Under the pieces are notes generated by a model. It saw only the letters and a program-made list of their open reading frames with translations, was not told where the DNA came from and did no database searches. A DNA stretch of 64,000 nt from Aureispira sp050633105 (GTDB lineage Bacteria; Bacteroidota; Bacteroidia; Chitinophagales; Saprospiraceae), in contig JBOEFW010000004.1 of NCBI GenBank assembly GCA_050633105.1, forward strand, positions 1 to 64,000, given 5' to 3'. The position numbers and the translations under genes were made by a program. Position 1 is the stretch's first letter. Each line of letters starts with the position of its first letter. Below are positions 1 through 9,355 of this stretch, one piece after another.

Positions 1-1489
1 CGTCTAGCGTAGGGCTTTGACCCCAAGCTAAGGACATTAAATCAAAATCAAGAACTTTAAGAAGCTTGATAATAACGGCAAATTCCATAGACACCAATTG
101 AATGTCTATTCCTACTCGCTCTGCTTCATCTTTTAAAATTTGAGAGAGATCTTTGTAAAATTGTTTGCCTTTAGGATAAAGCATTTTTAGACTTAAATTG
201 ACCAGTTGACCGTCAATCATTTTATCTAGGATGTTATCTCCATTCGTATCTTTCCATCCAGCTTCTGCTAACAATTCACTCGCTTTTTTCACATTAAAAG
301 CGGTGGTTTCAATCATCTTATTATAGTGTGGTTTTAATGGACTAACAGGACCATTAATAACGGTGGCTAAGCCATTTGCTAGATCATTAACAACATAATT
401 CTTATCTACTAAGTGCGCCAAGGCCTTGCGTACACGAACATCCGTCAATTGAGGCGACTTCATATTGAGACCAATATAGCGATAGGCAAAACCATCTGAG
501 GCTTTTAATTGGAAATTTTTAGCCGTGCGTTCATCTTTCTGTAGCTCTACAAACTTCTCTTCAGGAATGTAGGTCATCACATCCAATTCTTGCTCTTTTA
601 AGGATAGAATAGCATTGTTATCATCTGATAAAACACGAAATAGGAGTGCTTGTGGATAGGCCGCAATATGTGGTTCATCTACTTGATCACCCCACCACTT
701 GCTTTTACGCTCTAGTTTAATGTGTTGATTGGCTACAATTTCTGTTATTTGATAAGGACCACCTCCTATGATCTTGGCAGGTTCTAAGTTGTAATTGTTA
801 TTAAACTCTTCTGCAAAATCAATGATACGTTGATCTTTCATCAAACGGTCTAATTGGGCTGGATCATTAAGCTCTGTAATGGTGAAATCAGACATCAAAC
901 CTTGTGCATCATAGTAGTAAGCAGGATAAACAGGATTGGTTGAAATCGCCAACTCTGCTAAATGATACAATTTGCTGTGAACTGTGAATTTTTTTGGATT
1001 GGTAGGATCAATAATGATCTCTTGTATCGATTCCAAAAAAGAGCGGAGAGCCGCTGCATTTGTTTTTGGATTTTTAATGGCCTTGATGGTGAAGACATAA
1101 TCTTCTGCGGTAATGGGCGTGCCATCATCCCAGACTGCTTCTGGGCGAATTTCATAATGGTAAGCAATCAAACCGCCCTCTATATTTTCTACACGAGGCG
1201 CACCAACCGCTAAATAAGGTCTAAATTTATCGAGCTGATTGGGATCGATATCAAACAGTCCACAATGCACATTATAATCTAGAATTTCACTAGCAATCCC
1301 ACTTTGAGCTAATAGAACATTGAGCCCATCAGGGTTGTCTTTGATGGAAATCTTGACGGTGAAATCCTTTTTTGTTGTGTCAGGTGTTTCCGTGTTGTCT
1401 GCTGGCTCATTACCACAACTAAAAAGACTTAACAGAAGGCAACTAGTGAATAGCCAAAGGCTATAAAAAGACTTGTTGTTTGAGAACAT
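1..1489 (-). CDS. ABC transporter substrate-binding lipoprotein, peptide type (SBP family 5), C-terminus cut by window
   Basis: This is an extracytoplasmic solute-binding protein of the family-5 (oligopeptide/dipeptide, OppA/DppA-like) type. It would bind a peptide or nickel-like ligand and pass it to an ABC permease. The start at 1489 gives a lipoprotein signal ending LLLSLFSCGNE, so the mature protein is probably lipid-anchored. The following residues (KNPDGLNVLLAQSG, ENIEGGLIAYHYEIRPEAVWDDGTPITAEDYVFT, read in pieces) match the family N-terminal lobe, and AEAGWKDTNGD near residue 415 matches its repeat-like segment. At least 496 codons are present and the stop lies before base 1. No permease gene is visible here. 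The family call is strong; the substrate is unknown. Confidence 0.85.
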   Translation of the reverse strand, partial: MFSNNKSFYSLWLFTSCLLLSLFSCGNEPADNTETPDTTKKDFTVKISIKDNPDGLNVLLAQSGIASEILDYNVHCGLFDIDPNQLDKFRPYLAVGAPRVENIEGGLIAYHYEIRPEAVWDDGTPITAEDYVFTIKAIKNPKTNAAALRSFLESIQEIIIDPTNPKKFTVHSKLYHLAELAISTNPVYPAYYYDAQGLMSDFTITELNDPAQLDRLMKDQRIIDFAEEFNNNYNLEPAKIIGGGPYQITEIVANQHIKLERKSKWWGDQVDEPHIAAYPQALLFRVLSDDNNAILSLKEQELDVMTYIPEEKFVELQKDERTAKNFQLKASDGFAYRYIGLNMKSPQLTDVRVRKALAHLVDKNYVVNDLANGLATVINGPVSPLKPHYNKMIETTAFNVKKASELLAEAGWKDTNGDNILDKMIDGQLVNLSLKMLYPKGKQFYKDLSQILKDEAERVGIDIQLVSMEFAVIIKLLKVLDFDLMSLAWGQSPTLD

Positions 1490-1689
1490 AGTAATTCGTG
1501 ATTTTGCTATAGTGATAGGAGATTGTTTTGTTTCAAGCGATAATTCTCTCGCTATTTAGATAAATAGGAATAGGACGAATGGAATGAAACGATAACTTTA
1601 AGATATAGAAGTTGTTCAAGAATAGAGAATAGAGGCCTAATAAGTTGTTGATAAATTCGAAGAGTTAAGAGGCTGATTTAAGTGTAATA

Positions 1690-2115
1690 TTAGTGCTGTA
1701 TTTTGGAATCAATTTGGCCTATCGCTTCTATGTTATTGAAGGTATTTATTTTATACAGAAAACTACCTTCTTGGAATTTCTTTCTTTCTGCTTCCTCAAA
1801 TGTTCTAACTGCTTCCTCTGTAGAATCGAAATTTTCTAGAATTTTTACTATTTTATCCTTCCAATTAATGGTTACAGAATGATTCTGATAGATCGAGTAA
1901 CCCATGAAGTAGTCGTTCTTATAAACAGGCAGGAGTGAGCCTACTTGTTTGTCAAAAGATTGTTTACAATGTGTCGCATAATTTTTAACTTTTCCTACTA
2001 GAGCAACTACTTGTTCTTCTTGAAGAGTAGAAAGATCTACTTTTAATCCAAAAGGATCTGGTGCAGATCAAAAGAACAAGAGGGAATAGGGTAAATTGAA
2101 GGCTGGGATGAACAT
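1690..2115 (-). pseudogene. Small broken gene with an in-frame TGA (hypothetical)
   Basis: A frame on the minus strand runs from an ATG at 2115 to a stop at 1690 and is interrupted only by a TGA at 2068-2070, after 15 codons. After the TGA the frame is open for about 125 codons with a protein-like composition (PFGLKVDLSTLQEEQVVAL, later SIYQNHSVTINWKD and STEEAVRTFEEAERKK). A shorter product could start at the internal ATG at 1905 (71 aa). The piece before the TGA (MFIPAFNLPYSLLFF) is hydrophobic and could be a decayed signal peptide. No family is recognised. Either it is a pseudogene or the TGA is a sequencing error; translation from a non-ATG codon after the TGA cannot be excluded. Confidence 0.45.
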
Positions 2116-2193
2116 ATCTTTAGCTGTGCTGTATTACATAGAACTGTTTATTAAAGCCCAATAACTACCGTAGTTTACAAGTCTAAAAAAAGC

Positions 2194-2679
2194 ATGTCAA
2201 AAGATAAGAAAGAAAAAGGAAAAGAAGCCTTTATTAATCCGATAGATAAGGACAAAATCACAGAAAATCCACACAATCTGCCTTATGCGCACACTGTAGG
2301 GGGAGTGGTTATTAAGCCTATTGATCAAGGAAGAACAAAGGGATTGGCTGTAAAAGCGATGCACAAGCAAACTGATATGCAATTGGATCAATTGCGTCGT
2401 CAGATGGAACTCTTGGCGAAAGAGGCTCAGAAAATTCAAAAAAGAGTTGAAATCTCCGAAATTATTTATGGAGCAGAAATGGGATTTAAACCTTTAATCG
2501 GCAAAACCTATCATTTGTATCAACGAGCGAATGAAACGGCTGTTTTGTCCGTGGTTGGTCCAAAAGAATGGGGACCAAGAGGCCACCCTTACCAAGATTT
2601 TTTGTCAACGGTTTCGCTCTTGGCAGACCACACGTGGGAAATACACGATGACAAAGAAAGTGATACACTGACGACTTAA
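2194..2679 (+). CDS. DUF2452 family protein
   Basis: A 161-aa soluble protein with a lysine-rich start and no signal peptide. Residues about 60-140 carry the DUF2452 pattern: an amphipathic helix with QLDQLRRQMELLAKEA, then RVEISEIIYGAEMGFKPLIG, then YHLY and a VGPKEWG motif. The family is widespread in Bacteroidota and has eukaryotic relatives of the C1orf50 type; no biochemical role is known to me. The gene stands alone between a broken gene and a convergent lipoprotein gene, and ends at a strong hairpin 34 bases downstream of its stop. The family call rests on motif memory, not a search. Confidence 0.7.
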   Translation: MSKDKKEKGKEAFINPIDKDKITENPHNLPYAHTVGGVVIKPIDQGRTKGLAVKAMHKQTDMQLDQLRRQMELLAKEAQKIQKRVEISEIIYGAEMGFKPLIGKTYHLYQRANETAVLSVVGPKEWGPRGHPYQDFLSTVSLLADHTWEIHDDKESDTLTT

Positions 2680-2712
2680 TTGTTGTTCAATTACTTACGT
2701 TCTACTAAGTGA

Positions 2713-2746
2713 AACGTCCTCTTCAACTTAAGTTGAAGAGGACGTT
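2713..2746. terminator. Bidirectional hairpin terminator
   Basis: A perfect 34-base inverted repeat without loop (AACGTCCTCTTCAACTT and its complement), flanked by A/T-rich sequence. It lies between the DUF2452 gene on the plus strand and the convergent lipoprotein gene on the minus strand, so it can serve both. Confidence 0.75.
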
Positions 2747-2776
2747 TTTATATTCCTTATGATTTTACTACTTATC

Positions 2777-4339
2777 TTACTGAATGTATTCAATAAAGAA
2801 AATATCACTTGGGGAGGTATTGTTACCAATGTTAAAAAAGACACTGTTGGTAATTTTTAATTCTCCATCTACAAATTGCTTGTAACTATCTTGCTCTTGG
2901 CGTTTTTCATCTTCAATAGAAACACCTTTGTTGTAATTGATGAAAATAGAGTTGTGGTATTGACCACCAGCATTATCACCAAAGATTAGCGCTTGGCTAT
3001 TGGTTGATCCAACAGAAGTGACATTCCAGAATTTTGGAGTGGAGTATGGCGTTCCTGTTTGAGGTGTCGTCCCACCATCATGCTCTCCACCAAAATCGCC
3101 CACAGTAGGATCCTGATAAACAATGACAAACTGATTTTTTCCTCTGTATCCTTCATCGTAATCCAAGCCATCGTCACCACAATAAGCAGCAATAAGGTGC
3201 TTTGCATTTACAGTACCTCCAAACCATTCAATGGCATCATCTTGATTGCTCACCACCTCTACATATTCGATCGTAGTATTGGAACCAACCCCACCTAAGG
3301 TTAAACCGTTGATTTCATTGTTACTTCCAAGAGTTGTTCCACCATGACGAATAGACACATAACGCAAGACGCCTGAATTATCAGCATCATTAGTTCCACC
3401 ATATAATCCTCTTAGTTCATTAGTCGGAATTCCTTCAATTTGCGTTTTACCTAGGCTAGAATTTAAACTAGCATAACCTAAAATAAGAAGTCCCCCCCAT
3501 TGAGCACGTTTGCTGACAGACGAGTTCCCCATATCTCCTTCATAGGTGAAAATAATAGGCGCTGTTGCTGTCCCTTGAGCCATGATTTTGGCACCTCTAG
3601 TAATAATAAGAGCAGAAGCACCTGCTGCAGTACCCGCCTTACCTTGTATAACAGTACCTGCTGCAATGTTGAGCGTTTGTCCACTGCCCACAAAAACCAA
3701 ACTATCTAAAATATAAACAGTATCTGCACTCCAGTTGATTGTTGTTCCTTGGGCACGCATCCAGTTATCGTTGATATTAAGTGTTGGCTTGCCAGCAATA
3801 TTGATAGGAGCAGAAGTGGTATTCCCATTGATAATACGATCAAAAAAGGACCAACCACTGTACCAAGGGTTACCAAAGGCTGTTTCAACAGCCCCAGCAT
3901 AAGGTGCTGCGGTGAACCAAGGATCAGTTGAGGCAGGAGCAGAGAGCGTCGTGCTTGGTATGAGCGAATTAGAGGGGAATTGGGGATCTTTAATACTATT
4001 ATTATTGGTAACAAAAGAGGCTACCCAAGGATCTTCTTCTAAGGTAATGTCAATAACAGATTGGTTGTCAACATCTACTGTTTTGATAATGTAGCCTTCT
4101 GCTTCAAATGTTAATGTACCGTCCATTGCAGCGGGGGTGCTATATTTACCATTGGCATCGGTAACTGTCGTAGATCGATCAGAGTTGGTAACAGTTGTTC
4201 CCGCAATCAAGACACCACTACTATTGCTAACAGTACCTGTTACTGTAATGGTCGTATTTTGTTGTTGACAGGCTGTCCCTGTGAGTATAAAAAATAGAAA
4301 TAGTAATAAAGAAGAAGGAATAGATTGTATGCTAAACAT
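2777..4339 (-). CDS. Surface lipoprotein: carboxypeptidase-regulatory-like domain plus right-handed beta-helix-like region
   Basis: A 520-aa lipoprotein (signal ending FFILTGTACQQQ). Residues 30-100 form a CarboxypepD_reg/CNA-B-like beta-sandwich (ITVTGTVSNSSGVLIAGTTV, then NGKYSTPA). From about residue 200 comes a repeat-rich domain found in many Bacteroidota proteins, with LNIAAGTVIQGKAG, RGAKIMAQGTATAPIIFT, YVSIRHGG and INGLTLGGVGSNTTIEYVEV. It is a paralogue of the gene at 7610-8902, and the TonB receptor gene lies between them on the same strand, so the three probably act together at the cell surface. By analogy with SusC/SusD, ligand capture is likely, but this is inference. Relatives are sometimes mislabelled multidrug transporter; nothing here supports transport by this protein itself. 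Confidence 0.75.
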   Translation of the reverse strand: MFSIQSIPSSLLLFLFFILTGTACQQQNTTITVTGTVSNSSGVLIAGTTVTNSDRSTTVTDANGKYSTPAAMDGTLTFEAEGYIIKTVDVDNQSVIDITLEEDPWVASFVTNNNSIKDPQFPSNSLIPSTTLSAPASTDPWFTAAPYAGAVETAFGNPWYSGWSFFDRIINGNTTSAPINIAGKPTLNINDNWMRAQGTTINWSADTVYILDSLVFVGSGQTLNIAAGTVIQGKAGTAAGASALIITRGAKIMAQGTATAPIIFTYEGDMGNSSVSKRAQWGGLLILGYASLNSSLGKTQIEGIPTNELRGLYGGTNDADNSGVLRYVSIRHGGTTLGSNNEINGLTLGGVGSNTTIEYVEVVSNQDDAIEWFGGTVNAKHLIAAYCGDDGLDYDEGYRGKNQFVIVYQDPTVGDFGGEHDGGTTPQTGTPYSTPKFWNVTSVGSTNSQALIFGDNAGGQYHNSIFINYNKGVSIEDEKRQEQDSYKQFVDGELKITNSVFFNIGNNTSPSDIFFIEYIQ

Positions 4340-4470
4340 TTTAGTTGATAATTTTAATGAACATAGAAGGACTCAATATACAAGGTATAGAACGAATTAC
4401 ATAGTTGCATTGGTATAAAAACACTTCAGAAAAGGAAAGGTTTTTACTTAAAAAAAGTTACAAAGAAAAC

Positions 4471-4512
4471 AAAAAACACCCTTGCCCACAAGTAAGCAAA
4501 AGTGTTTTTTTA
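4471..4512 (-). terminator. Intrinsic terminator after the TonB receptor gene
   Basis: On the minus strand an 11-bp stem (AACACTTTTGC with GCAAGGGTGTT, using G-T pairs) is followed by a T-run from the plus-strand A-tract at 4471-4476. It lies about 50 bases after the receptor stop and before the next lipoprotein gene, so the second lipoprotein may be transcribed separately. Confidence 0.6.
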
Positions 4513-4556
4513 GGGAATAAAGAGAAAACGTTTTTTTCTTGTAAAAGAATTACTTT

Positions 4557-7520
4557 TTACTCTTCTCCGCCTTTATTTTTGGTCTTAAAATCAAACTTAT
4601 GGTTGACTCCTAAGCTAAAGGTAATGCCAGGATTAAAACTAGTAAATACTTGATTTTCTGCCTTAAAGGACTGGTAAAAGGCTTGATCTTTCCAGTTTAA
4701 GAGATTAGATACTTGAAACTCTAAAACTGTATTTTTATTCTTACCTAATTTTTGGTTATAGCTAAAGTTTAAACTATGGATAGGTTGTGTGTAGATGTCT
4801 GGAATAAGTCCTGTTCCTACAATAAAAAGGGTAGGCCCTTTGACGTTATAAAATAACCCTACATTGGTTCCTATTTTGTTATTAGTGTAACTAAGACCAG
4901 CATTCACAACCCAAGGAGATTGACCCGCCATGTCTCTAGTTCTTCCAATGGTTTCGCCTTCTCGTTCATATGTTTTTCTGGCTTTGTATTCTAAGTCTGT
5001 CATGGTAATGGCAGAATAAACGACTGTTACGTTTGCATTAAACGATAAGGCTTCTAGGCTTTCGCTGATAAAGCCAAAATCATTGCGCAATTCAAACTCA
5101 CCTCCCAACAAACGACCGTTTCCTACATTTCTAGGTTGGTATTCTGCACTGGTTTGTTGTTCTGGAATACGAACCAATTCAATAGGATTATTGAAGTTTT
5201 TGTAAAAGGCACTAAAGGAAACAAATTGTGCTCTTGGTAAGAACCATTCCCATCTTAAATCTACATTGTCAATGTTGGTCTCTTTTAGATTGCCATCCCA
5301 AGTAAGGGTTTGTTGACCATCAATGACACTCGAATAAGCAAACAAACTACCATTAAAAATACGATTGGTAATTGGATCAAGAATTTGTGCATAAGACAAT
5401 TCCTTGAAGGATGGACGAGCAATGGTTCTAGTATAGGATCCTCTAATGTTGACTTTAGGAGCAACCGTATACGTCATGTTAACTGTTGGGAAAAGATTGA
5501 AGGATTCTAATACTTTGTCATTTTTTAAATTATTACCATTCACAAGATCACCACTAGCATAAGCAATATCACGTCCTGTATGGCGCTGGATGAAATACTC
5601 CGCTCTTAAACCAACTGTACTTTTTAGCTTATTTAGGATCGTAAAAGAGGTAGAAACGTAGGCTCCTGTGTTGTTGACGTTAGAGCTGTATTCGTTAGGA
5701 TTGGGCGTTGTATTTCCTGATTGGAAATAAGAACTATTGGCTCTGTTATCTCCTGTGTAAATATTATCTGCGGACAAAACTAGAGAAGGGTCTGGAGCTC
5801 CCCAAGCTTGAGAATTCTTAAACAAAATCTCATACAATTTGATCTCATAGTTTCTAAGTTTAAAATTATGAGAAGCACCAAATTTGAATTCTAGATCTAA
5901 AGGGCTGTCAAAGCGTTTTTTTAAGTCAATTTTAGCAGTAGCATTGAACTCATTTAAAGAACGCCAGATTCTTGAAGGATTTCCCGCTTCTCCACTAGAA
6001 AAGCTATAACTACCATCATAACTAAAAGGTGTTTTACGAATGTCTGGATCGAAAGAGGTGGAGTAGGTAGGAGAGAGTTTCCAATCTACTTCCCAGTTAG
6101 AAGCATCAAAAATATGAGAGCCAGATAGCAGCACATTAGATAGAGAACGCTGGTTGTATTCTAGGTTATCACTAACAGCTTCATATCCTGATTGCCCAAC
6201 AGCATTTGCAAAGTTATTGATTTTAAATTCTCCTGCTCTAGACACGCCATTCTGTAAGTGTAAAACGGTAAGCTTTACTTTAGAAACGTTGGTTTTATAA
6301 GCTAAACCACCAATTGCTCCCAATAAGAAATTGCGTTCACTTAAAGAGCCTGTTTGTAAATTCGCCGTTGTGAGGTTATAATTATTAGGATCAATATCGC
6401 GTTGGAACTCTCCATAGGCTACTTGGTCATAATGCTTGTAGTTGGATTTATAAGACAAAGAAAAAACATAGCCCAATTTTTTATTGGTAGATTCCTCAGA
6501 ACCTTTCTTTTTTAGGCTAATTTGATTGCCATAAGAGAGCCCTGCACTAAAATCTAAGAAGCTCATTTGTTTCTGAGCATCTAGCGTAGGATCAAAGCGT
6601 TGGATGAAATTAGTTACTTGTGCGTCAGGAATACCTGATGTAAAGGGGGTTGGAATATTAGCACCTACACCACTTGGCAACTTACGAGTACCATCATCAA
6701 AACCCAAAAAATCGGTACTTCCTCCTTCATAAGATAGAAAATCGTTGTTGAAGTGGTACTGTGGGTTGAAAGAAGTACTGGCAGAAATACTGAGTTGTTG
6801 CTCTTCAGGAAATTCTTTGGTATCAATATTCAACAAACCACCCGTGAAATCTGCTGGCAGGTCTGCTGTAAAGGTTTTACTAACAATAATATTACTAATC
6901 AAACTGGTCGGAAAAATATCCATCTGCAAACTATTGCGATCGGGATCCAATCCAGGGACATCTACTCCATTCAAAGTTGTTTTGGAGTAGCGATCTCCTA
7001 AGCCACGTATATAAACATACTTACCGCCTTCTACAGACACTCCTGTTACTCGTTTTGTAGCTTCTGCTACATTGCCATCACCAATCTGGCGTATTTTGTC
7101 AGAAGAGATACCATCTATCATGCTGGCAGACTTACTCTTGATATTAATAATAGCCACTTCGTTCGATTGGATCGCTTCGGCGGTGACGACTACTTCAATC
7201 CCCATATCAGAGTCTTCATTCAAGACAATGTTATTAACAACAGTGACCTCATTGGCTTTTACTTCAACACCTTCTACTGTAATGGTTTTGTAGCCAATAT
7301 AAGACAGTTCTAAAGCAACGGTACCTTGGTCTACTTTGATTTCAAAGTTTCCATCCAAGTCTGTAATGGCACCATTTGTAGTTCCTTTGATGACGACAGT
7401 GGCACTGAACAAGGGCTCTCCCATTTCTCCATCCATTACTACCCCTCTAATAATCCCTTTCTGAGCATTAGCTGTAAATGCTACAGTAAATAAAAGTGCG
7501 AGTAAAATTAAGTGTTTCAT
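4557..7520 (-). CDS. TonB-dependent outer-membrane receptor with carboxypeptidase-regulatory-like N-terminus
   Basis: A 987-aa outer-membrane importer with a signal peptide ending FTANAQ. Residues 22-110 form the CarboxypepD_reg-like domain (GIIRGVVMDGEMGEPLFSA, ELSYIGYKT) typical of SusC-like receptors. The plug follows (KRVTGVSVEGGKYVYIRGLG, TTLNGVDVPGLDPDRN, IVSKTFTADLPADFTGG), then a long beta-barrel ending in KNKGGEE after a NHKFDFKT strand. No separate SusD gene is adjacent; paralogous beta-helix lipoproteins lie on both sides (7610-8902 and 2777-4339). This suggests a substrate-specific uptake locus with lipoproteins as partners. Substrate unknown. A 90-base gap with a hairpin separates it from the upstream lipoprotein gene. 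Confidence 0.9.
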   Translation of the reverse strand: MKHLILLALLFTVAFTANAQKGIIRGVVMDGEMGEPLFSATVVIKGTTNGAITDLDGNFEIKVDQGTVALELSYIGYKTITVEGVEVKANEVTVVNNIVLNEDSDMGIEVVVTAEAIQSNEVAIINIKSKSASMIDGISSDKIRQIGDGNVAEATKRVTGVSVEGGKYVYIRGLGDRYSKTTLNGVDVPGLDPDRNSLQMDIFPTSLISNIIVSKTFTADLPADFTGGLLNIDTKEFPEEQQLSISASTSFNPQYHFNNDFLSYEGGSTDFLGFDDGTRKLPSGVGANIPTPFTSGIPDAQVTNFIQRFDPTLDAQKQMSFLDFSAGLSYGNQISLKKKGSEESTNKKLGYVFSLSYKSNYKHYDQVAYGEFQRDIDPNNYNLTTANLQTGSLSERNFLLGAIGGLAYKTNVSKVKLTVLHLQNGVSRAGEFKINNFANAVGQSGYEAVSDNLEYNQRSLSNVLLSGSHIFDASNWEVDWKLSPTYSTSFDPDIRKTPFSYDGSYSFSSGEAGNPSRIWRSLNEFNATAKIDLKKRFDSPLDLEFKFGASHNFKLRNYEIKLYEILFKNSQAWGAPDPSLVLSADNIYTGDNRANSSYFQSGNTTPNPNEYSSNVNNTGAYVSTSFTILNKLKSTVGLRAEYFIQRHTGRDIAYASGDLVNGNNLKNDKVLESFNLFPTVNMTYTVAPKVNIRGSYTRTIARPSFKELSYAQILDPITNRIFNGSLFAYSSVIDGQQTLTWDGNLKETNIDNVDLRWEWFLPRAQFVSFSAFYKNFNNPIELVRIPEQQTSAEYQPRNVGNGRLLGGEFELRNDFGFISESLEALSFNANVTVVYSAITMTDLEYKARKTYEREGETIGRTRDMAGQSPWVVNAGLSYTNNKIGTNVGLFYNVKGPTLFIVGTGLIPDIYTQPIHSLNFSYNQKLGKNKNTVLEFQVSNLLNWKDQAFYQSFKAENQVFTSFNPGITFSLGVNHKFDFKTKNKGGEE

Positions 7521-7542
7521 GCTTGTGTTTTTTGAATATTAA

Positions 7543-7575
7543 GAAGCAGACTCAGAATTAATCTGAATCTGCTTC
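7543..7575 (-). other. Intercistronic hairpin between lipoprotein and TonB receptor genes
   Basis: Arms GAAGCAGA and TCTGCTTC plus an inner TCAGA/TCTGA pair give a 13-14 bp stem with one mismatch and a short loop. It sits between the stop of the lipoprotein gene (7610) and the start of the receptor gene (7520). No T-run follows on the minus strand, so it may act as an mRNA stabiliser or partial terminator that sets different levels for the two products. Confidence 0.5.
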
Positions 7576-7609
7576 CATTTTTATACTGATATAAAATGCT
7601 TGTTTTATA

Positions 7610-8902
7610 TTAAAAATCAGTCAATAAGCTAGCTTGTGCCGCCCAAGTCCAACCAGAGAAGGCCGCTTTGTTTGCACCTACAGTAGCTGTTGTTACAATA
7701 GTAGCATGGGCATCTGTACCGTTTTTGAAAATATCTGTTAAAGCGGGGTTGTTCATACCAGTAACATCAATTTCTAGAGCAGAAAAACTCAAGTCACCAT
7801 TTGTGAAATTATCTGTTGTACAAGTTGAAGGATTTGTTCCATCTGGGTTAGATAAAGCAAAATCACCACGGTCATTGCTAGGATCAGCAAAACCAAAGAA
7901 GTATAAGTTCATGAATGTACCACGAGCACAAGAACGGAAGTTACCCAACTCAGAATCTTCATTACCTTTAACCGAACCATTTTTCACAGTGTGAGCAGCA
8001 AGCAATGTTCCTTCAGGACCATCAATTTCTAATGCATGATCTGTAGCATCACCACAAATAACGATGAAGTTGTCTAAAGTACCAGCCCAAGCTTGATCGG
8101 TATCAATCGCGTCATCACCAGCATTTAAGACTAAGATGTTTTTAGCATCTACTGTTCCACCAAAAAATTCTACCCCATCATCTTGATTACCAATAACCTC
8201 AATCCAGTTGATAACCGTACCAGACCCAACACCACCTAGTGTCAAACCATTGATTTCATTTCCATTACCAATGTTAGCACCACCATGGCGGATAGAAACA
8301 TAAGTTAAACTACCAGAGTTATCAGTAGCATCAGTACCACCATAAAGACCATTTTGGTCAGTGGTAGGAATACCTTCAATTTGAATAGGAGAAGAAGAAG
8401 CAGAGATAGGAGCGTTACCTAGAATGATAATACCACCCCACAAACCATTGTCTGTAGGACTTAGGTTAGGACTAACATAGTCGTTACTTGCTACTTGAGC
8501 CATTGTAATTTCATCTGCAACAGAGGTAAAGATAATAGGCTTTGTTGCTGTACCATTTGCCATAATCTTAGCACCTTTAGCAACTAATAAAGCAGTAGCA
8601 TTAACACCAGAACCCGCTTGACCTTTAATAATAGTACCAGGCTCAATAGTTAAGGTAGCGCCAGCTTCTACTGTAATTCTACCACCTAATTCATAGATTT
8701 CATCAGCAGTCCAAGTAACATCAGAGGTAATGTTAGAATTAATTACTTTGTTAGTAGTCGAACCAACACAAGTACCGTCTATACAAACTTGACCGTTGTT
8801 ACAAGTAACATCTGCACATTTATCTTCTTCGCTACCACAAGAGCTAAATGCAAGAGCACCAGCGAGTAAAAGGAAAGTAGATAGATTTTTCAAATTTTTC
8901 AT
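7610..8902 (-). CDS. Surface lipoprotein with EGF/Kazal-like cysteine cluster and beta-helix-like domain
   Basis: A 430-aa lipoprotein (lipobox LAFSSCGSE). Directly after the anchor comes a small cysteine-rich module (CADVTCNNGQVCIDGTC). Residues from about 60 repeat the beta-helix-like pattern shared with the protein at 2777-4339: LTIEPGTIIKGQAG, AKGAKIMANGTATKPIIFTS, GLYGGTDATDNSGSLTYVSI, INGLTLGGVGSGTVINWIEV, GVEFFGGTVDAKN. It lacks the carboxypeptidase-regulatory domain of its paralogue. It is the first gene of a minus-strand set with the TonB receptor, so it probably supplies surface recognition for it. Function unproven. Confidence 0.75.
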   Translation of the reverse strand: MKNLKNLSTFLLLAGALAFSSCGSEEDKCADVTCNNGQVCIDGTCVGSTTNKVINSNITSDVTWTADEIYELGGRITVEAGATLTIEPGTIIKGQAGSGVNATALLVAKGAKIMANGTATKPIIFTSVADEITMAQVASNDYVSPNLSPTDNGLWGGIIILGNAPISASSSPIQIEGIPTTDQNGLYGGTDATDNSGSLTYVSIRHGGANIGNGNEINGLTLGGVGSGTVINWIEVIGNQDDGVEFFGGTVDAKNILVLNAGDDAIDTDQAWAGTLDNFIVICGDATDHALEIDGPEGTLLAAHTVKNGSVKGNEDSELGNFRSCARGTFMNLYFFGFADPSNDRGDFALSNPDGTNPSTCTTDNFTNGDLSFSALEIDVTGMNNPALTDIFKNGTDAHATIVTTATVGANKAAFSGWTWAAQASLLTDF

Positions 8903-9355
8903 TAGACAAATGATTTTAATAAGGAGTTGATTAAATAGAAATTGTTAATGATAGAAGAGCTCATAAATCTGCTCTATATTGTTTATGTTGATGCAAAGAA
9001 AAGCTTTACCTTTAAACTGAATATGAATCCTGTATTTTCAATTTGTTAAACGCGTTGACAATTTCTTAACATTGTTGCTTTATTGTGGTTATAGCCGTTA
9101 TTTTTAGTGGTAAAAGTTTATTTTTGTGAAATAAAAAATAAATGAAGCATATGAAGGCTTAATAAATGTATGTTCGCTTACGTTATAGATATTAGATGTT
9201 AATTACACAGGGTATTAATGATGAATTAGAGAAGTAAAGCAAGGAACTACTCCAAAAGATGCCTTATTTAGATCAAAAAAGATCCTCTTTTTAAGAAGTA
9301 GAAATGCAGTAAAAAAATAGTGGCCTTTTTTGAAATTATATGATAGACTTAAAAA
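8903..9355. other. Intergenic region between divergent lipoprotein genes
   Basis: About 450 AT-rich bases separating the start of the beta-helix lipoprotein (minus) from the YiiX-like lipoprotein (plus). It must hold both promoters, but I see no clear TAnnTTTG box with a matching -33 TTG on either strand, and no ORF or repeat. Confidence 0.4.
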
